In this document: piece after piece, positions 18,114 through 25,781 of the stretch
How positions within the stretch are numbered: the stretch's first letter is position 1
Layout of the letters: every line of letters starts with the position of its first letter
Assembly: GCA_963739175.1 (NCBI GenBank)
Contig: CAVTZH010000008.1
Coordinates: 372,001-436,000, forward strand
Length of the DNA stretch: 64,000 bases
Direction: 5' to 3'
Source: VAZQ01 sp963739175
GTDB lineage: Bacteria; Pseudomonadota; Alphaproteobacteria; Rhizobiales; Xanthobacteraceae
Notes under the pieces: model-generated
What the model was told of the DNA's origin: nothing
The model's input: only the letters and a program-made list of their open reading frames with translations
The model's database searches: none
Translations under genes and position numbers: made by a program

Positions 18114-19151
18114 CTACAGCCCGACCGCCTTATCGAACTCGACCGCAAGCGCGTGACCTTCGCCGACGACCTTCTCGTTGCTGAAATAGTTGATCTTGAG
18201 CGAGGAAAGCGGCGGCTGCTTGAGTGGCGTCACGGCGACGTCCTTGCGCGGCGAATAGAGATTGGCGTTCGTCACCAACAGCTCCTGCCCTTCCGGCGTC
18301 ATCAGCCAGCGGTAGAACAGCCGCGCCGCGTTGGGATGCGGCGCCTTGGCCGGCACCACGCCGATGAACTGCGCGAGCGCGACGCCCTCGTCCCAGACGA
18401 CGACCTCGATCGGCGAGCCGTCGGCACGCGCCTCGATCGCGCGATAGCCGCTGACGCCCCAGCTCACCGGACGCTCGCCGGAAATCACCGCATTGATTGC
18501 CGCCTCATTGCCGAGCGTCAGCAGGATGTCGCGGTCGCGCGCAGTCTTGAGGAAGTCGCGCCCGACCGCGTCGACGACGTTCATCAGCGCGCCGCTCGAC
18601 GTGCCGCCGCGCGTCGGCCGCGAGATCGCGACCTTTCCCTTCCATTTCGGGTCGCTGACCAGCGCCTTCAGCGATTTCGGCGCCTCGCCGGGCTTGATCG
18701 CTTTGGTGTTGTAGATGCCGAGCATCGGGGTGACGCTGGTCGCCGCATAGAAGCCGTTGGGATCGAACGTCGCCGGCAGCATCTTGTCGGTGTCCGGGAT
18801 CGGCACCGCGGCAAGGAAGTTCTGCTTCATCCAGCGCACCACGTCGCCTGGCTCGGTGAGATTGAGCAGGTCGAAGCTCACGCGGTTGGCGCGGCGCTCC
18901 GCTTCGATGAGCTGCACCATCGGCTCGGTCGAGCGGCGGGTGTATTTGATCGCGATGCCGGGATAGCGCTGGTTGAACGCGGCGGCGAGCTTGGTGACGT
19001 GCTCCGCCTTGATGGCGCCGCCGAACACGACCTGGCCTTCTTTCTTTGCCGCCGCATAGAGCTCGTCCATGCTTTGAACGCGCGGCTGCGCCGACGCGGC
19101 CCCGACACACAGCGCGATCCCCGCAAGGCCGATCAGCGAGCGCAACAGCAT
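18114..19151 (-). CDS. ABC transporter substrate-binding protein (extracellular solute-binding family 1, Fe3+-type)
   Basis: 345 residues. Signal peptide MLLRSLIGLAGIALCVGAAS is followed by AQ at the cleavage site. The mature part starts QSMDELYAAAKKEGQVVFGG, typical of FbpA/AfuA-like receptors. The usual Tyr cluster that binds iron in FbpA (YNT...YY) is not clear: YNTKAI occurs at ~145 but no Tyr-Tyr pair follows, so the ligand may not be ferric iron. The gene lies between the ATPase (18 bases upstream) and the permease (38 bases downstream), so the three form one importer. Confidence 0.88.
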   Translation of the reverse strand: MLLRSLIGLAGIALCVGAASAQPRVQSMDELYAAAKKEGQVVFGGAIKAEHVTKLAAAFNQRYPGIAIKYTRRSTEPMVQLIEAERRANRVSFDLLNLTEPGDVVRWMKQNFLAAVPIPDTDKMLPATFDPNGFYAATSVTPMLGIYNTKAIKPGEAPKSLKALVSDPKWKGKVAISRPTRGGTSSGALMNVVDAVGRDFLKTARDRDILLTLGNEAAINAVISGERPVSWGVSGYRAIEARADGSPIEVVVWDEGVALAQFIGVVPAKAPHPNAARLFYRWLMTPEGQELLVTNANLYSPRKDVAVTPLKQPPLSSLKINYFSNEKVVGEGHALAVEFDKAVGL

Positions 19152-19169
19152 GGCGTCCTCCCGTTTCTT

Positions 19170-20249
19170 CTACACTCCGAGCAGCAGGCAATCTGCCGGC
19201 GCGAAGCTGACCAGAACATCCTGGCTCAATTGAAAATCGGCGTTCCGGCTCGGGCTGATGACCCGCAGCGCGACGCCGTTGACGTCGATCACATAGTCGG
19301 TCTGGGCGCCGACAAAGCTGCGCCGCGCGACCTTGCCCTTGAGCGTGTTCATGCCGGGTTTCGGTGTCGCCGTGAGCTCCATCTGCTCCGGCCGCACCAA
19401 GAGGCGCGCCGGCCGCGCCGGCGCATTGTGCGACGTCGACGATGCGACAAGCTCACCAAGCCGATCGACTCGCACTTTGACGCGATCTGGCGCCGACGGA
19501 CCGATCACCTCGCCGTCGAACACATTGGCGAGCCCGATGAACTGCGCGACGAAGTCGGTCTTGGAGCGGTAGTAGACGTCCTCAGGAGAGCCTATTTGCT
19601 CAATGCGTCCGCGGTTCATCACTGCGACACGATCGGCGATCACCATGGCCTCGTTCTGGTCGTGGGTGACGTAGATCGCGGTGATCTTGAGCTTGCCGAG
19701 CAACGCTTTGATCTCGAAGCGCATGTGCTCGCGCAACGTAGCATCAAGATTGCTCAGCGGCTCGTCGAACAACAGGATTTCCGGTTCGAGCACCAGCGCG
19801 CGCGCGACCGCGACGCGTTGCTGCTGCCCGCCCGACAACTCGCTTGGATAGCGCGCGGCGTAGCCGTCCATCCGCACGGTGGCGAGCGCCTCGGCAACCT
19901 TGGCGGCGATGGTCGTGCTGTCGAGGTGGCGTAGCCGCAGCCCATAGGCCAGATTTTCGAACACGGTCTTATGCGGCCAGACCGCGTAACTCTGGAACAC
20001 CATCGAGAGCGAACGCTTTTCCGGCGGCACCATGACGGTGGGCGACGCCACGGTCTGTCCGTTGATGCGGATTGCGCCCGAGATCGGCCGGTAGAAACCG
20101 GCGATGAGCCGCAGCAGCGTCGTCTTGCCGCAACCGCTGGGGCCGAGCAGCACGACCGTCTCGCCGTCAGCGACCATCAGCGAAGCCCGATCCACGGCTA
20201 CGACGTCGCCAAACCCCATGACGACATCGTCGATTTCAAGCTTCGCCAT
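19170..20249 (-). CDS. ABC transporter ATP-binding protein (Fe3+/spermidine/putrescine type, with TOBE domain)
   Basis: 359 residues. Walker A GPSGCGKTT lies at ~36-44, signature LSGGQQQR at ~138-145, Walker B ILLFDEP at ~158-164, followed by the D-loop SNLDA and the switch histidine in YVTHDQNEA. The C-terminal ~120 residues form the TOBE/OB-like regulatory domain (LLVRPEQMEL, YVIDVNGVALRVI). ATG at 20249 opens the conserved KLEIDDVVMGFGDV sequence; an upstream in-frame extension lacks family similarity. First gene of the operon, followed by receptor and permease genes. It energises import at the inner membrane. Confidence 0.92.
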   Translation of the reverse strand: MAKLEIDDVVMGFGDVVAVDRASLMVADGETVVLLGPSGCGKTTLLRLIAGFYRPISGAIRINGQTVASPTVMVPPEKRSLSMVFQSYAVWPHKTVFENLAYGLRLRHLDSTTIAAKVAEALATVRMDGYAARYPSELSGGQQQRVAVARALVLEPEILLFDEPLSNLDATLREHMRFEIKALLGKLKITAIYVTHDQNEAMVIADRVAVMNRGRIEQIGSPEDVYYRSKTDFVAQFIGLANVFDGEVIGPSAPDRVKVRVDRLGELVASSTSHNAPARPARLLVRPEQMELTATPKPGMNTLKGKVARRSFVGAQTDYVIDVNGVALRVISPSRNADFQLSQDVLVSFAPADCLLLGV

Positions 20250-20400
20250 CGATCCCGGCCTGATGCGGCGCTGCGTGCCGATAATGGCATCGTCGAAGGC
20301 GCCGCCGAGCCTGTCAAGGCAGGTAGCAAGGTGCGGCGGACGTCGTTCGGCGCCGCCGGTCATCCACGTTGCGATGAGATCTCAGCGGGAGGATGAGCCT

Positions 20401-20712
20401 TCAGCGGACGGCGCCTGCGATCCGCGAGCGCTGCTTCGCCGGCCCGGTCGTATTGCTTGTCACCTCGACTCGCGCTGCGCGATCCTCACGCGTCCCCAGC
20501 AACTCGCTCTCGTTGGCGATGTCGATCCATACGTCGCGGATATTGATCAGCGACCTGCACATGGTGTCGTCGTCCGCCTCTTTGGCGACGAGCGCACAGA
20601 ATCGGGCGATACTCCAAGCGTCGGCTGCGCGCACTACCATGGTGGCCCCACACATGAAGATCCACATGTCCCCAAGTCCCGTCGCGACGCGTAGCGCGTT
20701 ATTGTGTCTCAA
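20401..20712 (-). CDS. Hypothetical protein, 103 residues
   Basis: I do not recognise a family. The frame opens with TTG at 20712, which overlaps the stop of the upstream small ORF (20699-20926), suggesting translational coupling. The composition (MWIFMCGATMVVRAADAW, then acidic and polar stretches such as VAKEADDDTMCRS) is protein-like rather than the Arg/Pro-rich pattern of antisense frames in this GC-rich DNA. There is no signal peptide and only one short hydrophobic stretch. Coupling to its neighbour is the best argument that it is real. Confidence 0.4.
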   Translation of the reverse strand: MRHNNALRVATGLGDMWIFMCGATMVVRAADAWSIARFCALVAKEADDDTMCRSLINIRDVWIDIANESELLGTREDRAARVEVTSNTTGPAKQRSRIAGAVR

Positions 20713-20926
20713 TGTTGGAGTCCTGACGCTCTATGAGCGATAAGACCTCCTGATCAGACTCGACCTCGCGTGACGATGTTGTGTAAGCACGCGCAAACAT
20801 TTCAAGATATTGCGGTGGTAACATCAAGCTCACTTGATTCTCGACATCCGAGCACCTGTCGTTTCTGACAGGCTCAATTTTTTCGGAACGCAGTAGACTC
20901 AAAGTCGTTGTCACACTGGCGACCAC
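20699..20926 (-). CDS. Hypothetical protein, 75 residues
   Basis: Unrecognised small ORF starting at GTG 20926, or at the in-frame GTG 20914. The sequence VENQVSLMLPPQYLEMFARAY followed by a Ser/Glu-rich tail has a codon pattern and composition like a real small soluble protein. The 3' end overlaps the 103-residue ORF. A strong terminator just upstream on the other strand (20974-21004) separates it from the next region. Function cannot be assigned. Confidence 0.38.
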   Translation of the reverse strand: MVASVTTTLSLLRSEKIEPVRNDRCSDVENQVSLMLPPQYLEMFARAYTTSSREVESDQEVLSLIERQDSNIETQ

Positions 20927-20973
20927 GGCCAGCGCCTACCCCAAACACTCCAGGGCTCTGCCCGTGCCGCCAA

Positions 20974-21004
20974 AGCCCCGCTCTCCGAGCGGGGCTACTT
21001 TTTT
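20974..21004 (+). terminator. Intrinsic (Rho-independent) terminator
   Basis: A perfect 10-base stem, AGCCCCGCTC / GAGCGGGGCT, with a TCC loop, is followed by ACTTTTTT. The T-run is only on the plus-strand side, so it ends a rightward transcript. No rightward gene was found directly upstream, so the transcript it ends may be a small RNA or read-through. Confidence 0.8.
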
Positions 21005-21187
21005 CGAGTCGAATGTCTTGTGATTGCGCCCTGCAATCCCGGCGCTGCTTCGACGCAAGGCGATTGGAACCATTGTGAGAGACTTGGCGGTACAGACGCA
21101 CCCGCGACGCCCATCGCGTGGCCGCTGGTCGGAACCAATCCATTCTCTCGTTGTTTCGGGATTGGTGAGTAGCGCCAAGGGGGGCGC

Positions 21188-21403
21188 ATGCCGAGTTCCA
21201 AGTACTACCGCGTACAGGCCAAAGTTCTGCTGATGCTGATGCTGGCGATGCGCGATTCGAAGCGCGCCGCGCGGGTGGAAGCCAAGGCGCGCGAATATCT
21301 GGCGCAAGCCCAGCTTCCCGACGAGGACGCTCATGAGCTGAACGCGATCCTCGAAGAGTTCAACAACTCTCAAATGCGGAAGGGTCGACTGGGGGACGGG
21401 TAG
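21188..21403 (+). CDS. Hypothetical protein, 71 residues
   Basis: ATG at 21188 is preceded by AAGGGGGGCGC, a good ribosome-binding site. The protein is highly charged and helical: SKYYRVQAKVLLMLMLAMRD, then Lys/Arg/Glu/Ala-rich helices (KRAARVEAKAREYLAQ) and an acidic DEDAHELNAILEEF segment. There is no signal peptide. I do not recognise the family. The good start signal and natural composition support a real gene. Confidence 0.55.
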   Translation: MPSSKYYRVQAKVLLMLMLAMRDSKRAARVEAKAREYLAQAQLPDEDAHELNAILEEFNNSQMRKGRLGDG

Positions 21404-21633
21404 ATCGCGCCCACGCCGGCCGTCAGCATTGCAGCCCGGCTCTGCGAAGTCCCAGGAGAAAGCGCGATCGGAACGCTCCCACATCTCCACGTCGGCGGCT
21501 TCGCTGCTGACGTGCGCGAAGCCTGTTGTCGAACAGCGAGCAGGTCGAGCGGAGAAGCCCGCTGCCTGCCAGCATCGGAGGTCGATCCTCCCTTACGGTA
21601 CCGGAATGGTCGTGCCGGTCCGGAGCCCGCATT

Positions 21634-21777
21634 ATGTCAGAGGATGGCGAATGGAAAGGCAATATGGCGCACGAATTTAACGCGTCAGTCATGGAAAACC
21701 TCATTCGCGCGCTTTACAACATCCCTCCCGACGTCGTTGCCGCCGCGACGGATGCGATCGCCGAAGGCGCAAAATGA
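21634..21777 (+). CDS. Small hypothetical protein, 47 residues
   Basis: A short ORF starting MSEDGEWKGNMAHEFN and ending DVVAAATDAIAEGAK. The composition is protein-like and it precedes the ThDP enzyme gene by 75 bases in the same direction. No convincing ribosome-binding site is visible. An in-frame ATG at 21664 would give a 37-residue version. Treat as a weak prediction. Confidence 0.3.
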   Translation: MSEDGEWKGNMAHEFNASVMENLIRALYNIPPDVVAAATDAIAEGAK

Positions 21778-21852
21778 CCGTGCGCATGGACCGGACTCTT
21801 CCGACCGCGCGGACTAGCATTGCAAGAGACTACCGGAGACAGGGGGCAAACC

Positions 21853-23565
21853 GTGACGAACTATCATGACGGCGGCGAAGCAATCCTCGAGGCGTTTCGC
21901 AATCTGGGCGTCGACTACATCATCTGCTCGCCCGGCTCCGAATGGCCGCCGTTCTGGGAGGCGGTCGCGCGGCAGAAGCGCGACAGAACGCCCGGTCCCG
22001 CCTACCTGGACTGCGGCCATGAGACCATCGCCGTCACCATGGCCAACGCCTACACCACCATTACCGGCCGGATGCAGGCCGTGATGCTGCACGCCGGCGC
22101 GGGCCTGCTGCAGGGCTCGATGGCGGTCGGCGCCGCGCGCGTCATGGAAACGCCAATGCTGGTCATGTCGGGCGAGTCGCTGACATTCGGCGAGACCGAC
22201 TTCGATCCAGGTTCGCAATGGTATCGCAATCTCAGCATCGTCGGCGGCAATCAGCGTCTTCTGGAGCCGGTCGTGAAATGGGCACAACAGGCGCCGGCTC
22301 CGGAAACGCTTTACCAGTCCGTCATCCGCGCCGGCGAACTCGCCCAGCGCGCCCCCAAGGGACCGACCTATCTCTGCGTCTCGATGGAGACGATGCTGCA
22401 CGACTGGCTCAAGCCGGACTCGCTCCGCAAGGTCCCGCCGGCGCCGAAGGTCCAGCCGACCGCCGCCGACATCGACCGGGTGGCGGCGCTGATCGCCCAG
22501 GCCAAATGCCCGGTCATCTCCGTACTCACCGCCGGACCCGACCCGGAAACGTTTGATGCCCTGGTGGAGTTTGCGGAGCTGACGGCACTTCCGGTGATCG
22601 AGGGTGCGGGCGCCTATGTCACCAATTTCCCGAAGTCGAACGAGCTATACCTCGGCTCGAAGATCGGACCGCTCCTGAAGGAAATGGATCTGGTGCTGCT
22701 GATCGACAGCTGGGCACCCTGGTATCCGCCAAGCAACAAGCCCAAGTCTGCCCAGATCGTATCCATCAGCGAGAGCCCGCTCAAAGGCACGATGGTCTAC
22801 CAGACCATGGAGGCGAACCATTATCTCGAAGGCAATGTTGCCATCACGCTGCAACTCCTGACGGCGGCGCTACGCAAGCTCGGTCTCGACGCGAAGAAGG
22901 TTTCCGAGCGTCGCACCCGATGGCAAGCCGAGCACCAGAAGTGGCGTGCCGGCGTCGCTGCCGCCGAAGAGAAAGCTGCGGACAAGGATGTCATCACCGT
23001 CCCGCTGCTGATGAAGACGCTTCGCGAGGTGATGCCTAAGGCAACGAGCTATGTCGACGAGACCATCGTGCATGCGGCCGACATCCGCGAACACATCCAG
23101 ATGGAAGATCCGCATGCCTACTTCCGCGCTCCGAGCGGTTTGGGCCAGGGGTTGGGCTATGCCCTTGGCGTGAAGCTCGCACTCCCGGAGCGCTCGGTCG
23201 TGATGACGATCGGAGACGGAAGCTTCCTGTACAACCCGGTCGTGCCCGCCCTCACCACTTCCGACGAGTACAAGCTGCCAATCCTGATCATCGTCTGCAA
23301 CAACAAGAAGTATGCGATCATGGAGCAGCTCCACAATCGCTTCTATCCCAAGGGTACCGCCATCACGACGAAAGACTACTACGGCGTGCACATCAACAAT
23401 TCGGGGTACGAGCATGCCGCTGCCATCGTTGGCGGCTACGGCCAGCTGGTCGAGAAGCCTGCCGATCTCAAGGCGGCTATTGAGGCGGCACAGGCATGCG
23501 TCGAGGCAGGAAAACCTGCGATCCTCAATGTAATGATGCCGGATTCCGGTGTTCAGCGAAGATGA
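21853..23565 (+). CDS. Thiamine-diphosphate-dependent enzyme, acetolactate synthase/decarboxylase superfamily (ThDP enzyme 1)
   Basis: 570 residues in the three-domain arrangement of the family. The N-terminal pyrimidine-binding domain has the catalytic Glu in DCGHETIAVTMANAY (~residue 60), the middle domain runs ~190-330, and the C-terminal diphosphate-binding domain has GDGSFLYNP (~455) with the Mg motif ending in VCNNKK (~483). GTG at 21853 has AGGGGG upstream; an in-frame TTG at 21820 is possible. FAD-binding residues of true acetolactate synthases are not obvious, so a 2-keto-acid decarboxylase or carboligase of a catabolic pathway is likelier. It precedes two Bug receptors and hydantoinase subunit genes in the same direction. 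Confidence 0.9.
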   Translation: MTNYHDGGEAILEAFRNLGVDYIICSPGSEWPPFWEAVARQKRDRTPGPAYLDCGHETIAVTMANAYTTITGRMQAVMLHAGAGLLQGSMAVGAARVMETPMLVMSGESLTFGETDFDPGSQWYRNLSIVGGNQRLLEPVVKWAQQAPAPETLYQSVIRAGELAQRAPKGPTYLCVSMETMLHDWLKPDSLRKVPPAPKVQPTAADIDRVAALIAQAKCPVISVLTAGPDPETFDALVEFAELTALPVIEGAGAYVTNFPKSNELYLGSKIGPLLKEMDLVLLIDSWAPWYPPSNKPKSAQIVSISESPLKGTMVYQTMEANHYLEGNVAITLQLLTAALRKLGLDAKKVSERRTRWQAEHQKWRAGVAAAEEKAADKDVITVPLLMKTLREVMPKATSYVDETIVHAADIREHIQMEDPHAYFRAPSGLGQGLGYALGVKLALPERSVVMTIGDGSFLYNPVVPALTTSDEYKLPILIIVCNNKKYAIMEQLHNRFYPKGTAITTKDYYGVHINNSGYEHAAAIVGGYGQLVEKPADLKAAIEAAQACVEAGKPAILNVMMPDSGVQRR

Positions 23566-23711
23566 CCGGTGCCATCGCGACCCTGTTCGCCGCCGCCCTC
23601 AAGACGCTGGTGGTTGATTAGTCGCGTAGCAAGGTCCCGGCGACCTGGTCTAGCATCGGTCTGCCAACCGCGGCGACCATTAGCTCGAACAGATTAAGCC
23701 GGGGACTGCCA

Positions 23712-24692
23712 ATGTTTCGGACCATGATTGCACTTGCGGTCGTGTTGACCGCCACTGCGAATGCGGTGGCTCAGTCAACGTCAGATGACCGCGACTGGCC
23801 CAAACGCGTCATCCGCTTCATCGTGACAGCCGCGCCCGGGAGTGCGGGCGACACGGTCTCCCGCATCGTTGGACAAAAGCTGAGCGAGCGACTTGGGCAG
23901 CAGTTTGTGTTCGACAACCGGCCCGCGGCAGGTGGCACGGTTGCGAGCGAGGCACTCGCCCGTTCGACGCCCGATGGATATACAATTGGTCTCGTGACCA
24001 CCAGCACGCATGCGATCGCCACCATCTTCAGTCCGAATCTGCCCTACGACCCCGTGAAAGATTTCTCCCCGATTTCCATGATCGGAAGTTCACCCTACGT
24101 GCTTGCTATCTATCCTGGCCTCGCGGTCAAAACCGTCCCCGAACTCGTTGCGCTGGCCAAGGCCAGGCCGAAGCAAATCAATAACGGTGTATTTGGCACC
24201 ACCAGCCTCGGCTATCTTGCCGGCATCCTGTTCGAGCAGCAAACCGGGGTCGAATTGAACCATGTGTCGTACCGCTCTTCGGCCCAGGCCGTCATCGATG
24301 CCGTCGCCGGCCGCGTTGAGATGCAGTTCAGCACGCTCGCGCCCGCAATTCCGTTGATCGGGGAAGGCAAGCTACGCGCGCTCGCAACCACCGGGTCCAG
24401 GCGCGTCGCAACGCTACCGGATGTTCCGACCCTGGCCGAGACGGGTCTTGCTGGCTATGACGTCGCGTTGTGGATGGGCATCTCCGCGCCTGCGGGCACA
24501 CCGCCTGCGATTGTCGAGCGGCTTAACCGGGAGATGAACTCCATTCTTACATTGGCCGACGTGCGTGAGAAGCTGCTTCAGGCCGGCATGGTGGCCGAAG
24601 CCGGATCATCCGGCGATCTCCGCGCGCGCATCGAAGCCGACATCACGAAATGGCGCGCTTTGGTAAATAGAGCCGGCCTCAAGGATCGGTAG
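23712..24692 (+). CDS. Bug-family (TctC-like) substrate-binding protein
   Basis: 326 residues. Signal peptide MFRTMIALAVVLTATANAVA with AQS at cleavage. The mature part reads WPKRVIRFIVTAAPGSAGDTVSR, the Bug pattern in which PGGxxD becomes PGSAGD. NGVFGTTSLGYLAG, then PDVPTLAETG and APAGTPPAIVERLNREM, are the conserved second-domain blocks. It is periplasmic and binds a carboxylate. It stands 146 bases after ThDP enzyme 1 and 57 bases before a second Bug gene; the two are diverged, so they probably bind different ligands. No TctA/TctB pair is adjacent. Confidence 0.9.
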   Translation: MFRTMIALAVVLTATANAVAQSTSDDRDWPKRVIRFIVTAAPGSAGDTVSRIVGQKLSERLGQQFVFDNRPAAGGTVASEALARSTPDGYTIGLVTTSTHAIATIFSPNLPYDPVKDFSPISMIGSSPYVLAIYPGLAVKTVPELVALAKARPKQINNGVFGTTSLGYLAGILFEQQTGVELNHVSYRSSAQAVIDAVAGRVEMQFSTLAPAIPLIGEGKLRALATTGSRRVATLPDVPTLAETGLAGYDVALWMGISAPAGTPPAIVERLNREMNSILTLADVREKLLQAGMVAEAGSSGDLRARIEADITKWRALVNRAGLKDR

Positions 24693-24749
24693 CCATCGAT
24701 AGCCGGCGTTCGAAGACAATACCCATCAAAAAAAGTACGGGAGGAATTT

Positions 24750-25736
24750 ATGAAAGACGGCTTCAGAACTGCCGTAAGAGCAATTGCGGTTGCGATGACT
24801 CTGGTCGTCGTCGCCGTTTTCCCCGCTTCCGCACAATTCCCCGACAGGCCAATTAAGGTTGTGGTGCCTTTCGCAGCGGCAGGTGTAACCGACGTCGTCG
24901 CACGCGTGGTATTCGACCATGTCTCACGCGCAATCAACCAGACCATCATCATCGATAACCGTCCGGGCGCTGGGGGAACGATCGGGATCGAACAGGTCGC
25001 AGCCACCGCACCCGACGGCTACACACTGATCATGGCGGATCCATCGGGCTCGCTTCCGGCCAACGTCACCCTCTACCCCGCCCTCCGATATCACCCTATC
25101 CGCAGCCTCTCCCCGATCGCGATCTTCGGCAATACCGGAGCAGTCCTGCTGGTGAGCAATGAGCTGCCCGTGAAAACCGCGCCGGAGCTGGTGGCTTTGG
25201 CAAAGAGCAAGCCGGGCCAGCTGACGTTCGCTTCCACAGGAGCCGGCACACCCGGTCATCTCAACGGCGAGCTGTTCAGTCGCCTCGCCGGCATCAAGGC
25301 CATACATATCCCCTATCGTATCGTAGGCCAGGCGGTAACCGATCTGATGGCGGGGCGTGTGTCGTTTTGGATCGCCCCGATACCCACGATGCTGCAGAAC
25401 GTGCGGCAAAAGCAGTTGCGACCGCTTGCCGTCGCCGGCGATCAGCAATCAAGCGACTTGCCCGGCATACCGACCGTGAAGGAGACCGGTATCGGCGATT
25501 TCGATGCCTCTACGACCTACGCGATATTTGCTCCGGCCGGTACTCCGCGCGCGATCGTCGATCGGCTCCACATCGAGATCAAACGTGCGCTCGACAACGA
25601 AACGGTTCAGCAGAAGCTGTTAGGTGCCGGCGTGACCCCACGGATTGGTACACCCGAAGACGTTACTAAAATGCTCGAGGCTCGAATCCCGCAGTGGGCA
25701 GACGTGATCAACAGCGCAGGAATTAAGATCAACTAG
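24750..25736 (+). CDS. Bug-family (TctC-like) substrate-binding protein
   Basis: 328 residues. GGGAGGAA lies just upstream of the ATG. Signal peptide: TAVRAIAVAMTLVVVAVFPA with cleavage near SAQ. The mature domain opens FPDRPIKVVVPFAAAGVTDVV, with AAAG in place of the usual PGG. Other landmarks are IDNRPGAGGTIG (~residue 70), TFASTGAGTPGHLNGELF (~155) and LPGIPTVKETG (~235). It is the second of two tandem receptors and stands 45 bases before hydantoinase subunit A, so it may feed substrate to that enzyme. The ligand is not identifiable from sequence. Confidence 0.9.
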   Translation: MKDGFRTAVRAIAVAMTLVVVAVFPASAQFPDRPIKVVVPFAAAGVTDVVARVVFDHVSRAINQTIIIDNRPGAGGTIGIEQVAATAPDGYTLIMADPSGSLPANVTLYPALRYHPIRSLSPIAIFGNTGAVLLVSNELPVKTAPELVALAKSKPGQLTFASTGAGTPGHLNGELFSRLAGIKAIHIPYRIVGQAVTDLMAGRVSFWIAPIPTMLQNVRQKQLRPLAVAGDQQSSDLPGIPTVKETGIGDFDASTTYAIFAPAGTPRAIVDRLHIEIKRALDNETVQQKLLGAGVTPRIGTPEDVTKMLEARIPQWADVINSAGIKIN

Positions 25737-25781
25737 CGCGCAAGCGATCGTCCACGGAAAATAGAGAAGAAGAGAAACAGC

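Noticed and set aside
16699..18156. A 485-residue rightward frame opposite the ABC permease
   Set aside because: Highly charged shadow sequence; the permease on the other strand has clear membrane segments and EAA loops.
20250..20400. A CTGAGA hexamer upstream of the ABC operon as a thiamine riboswitch
   Set aside because: None of the other conserved TPP-riboswitch elements, such as ACCTGAT, follow.
20874..21490. Leftward frames in the terminator region (20874-21143 and 20936-21490)
   Set aside because: They run through the terminator hairpin and overlap each other; composition is Arg/Gly-rich without motifs.
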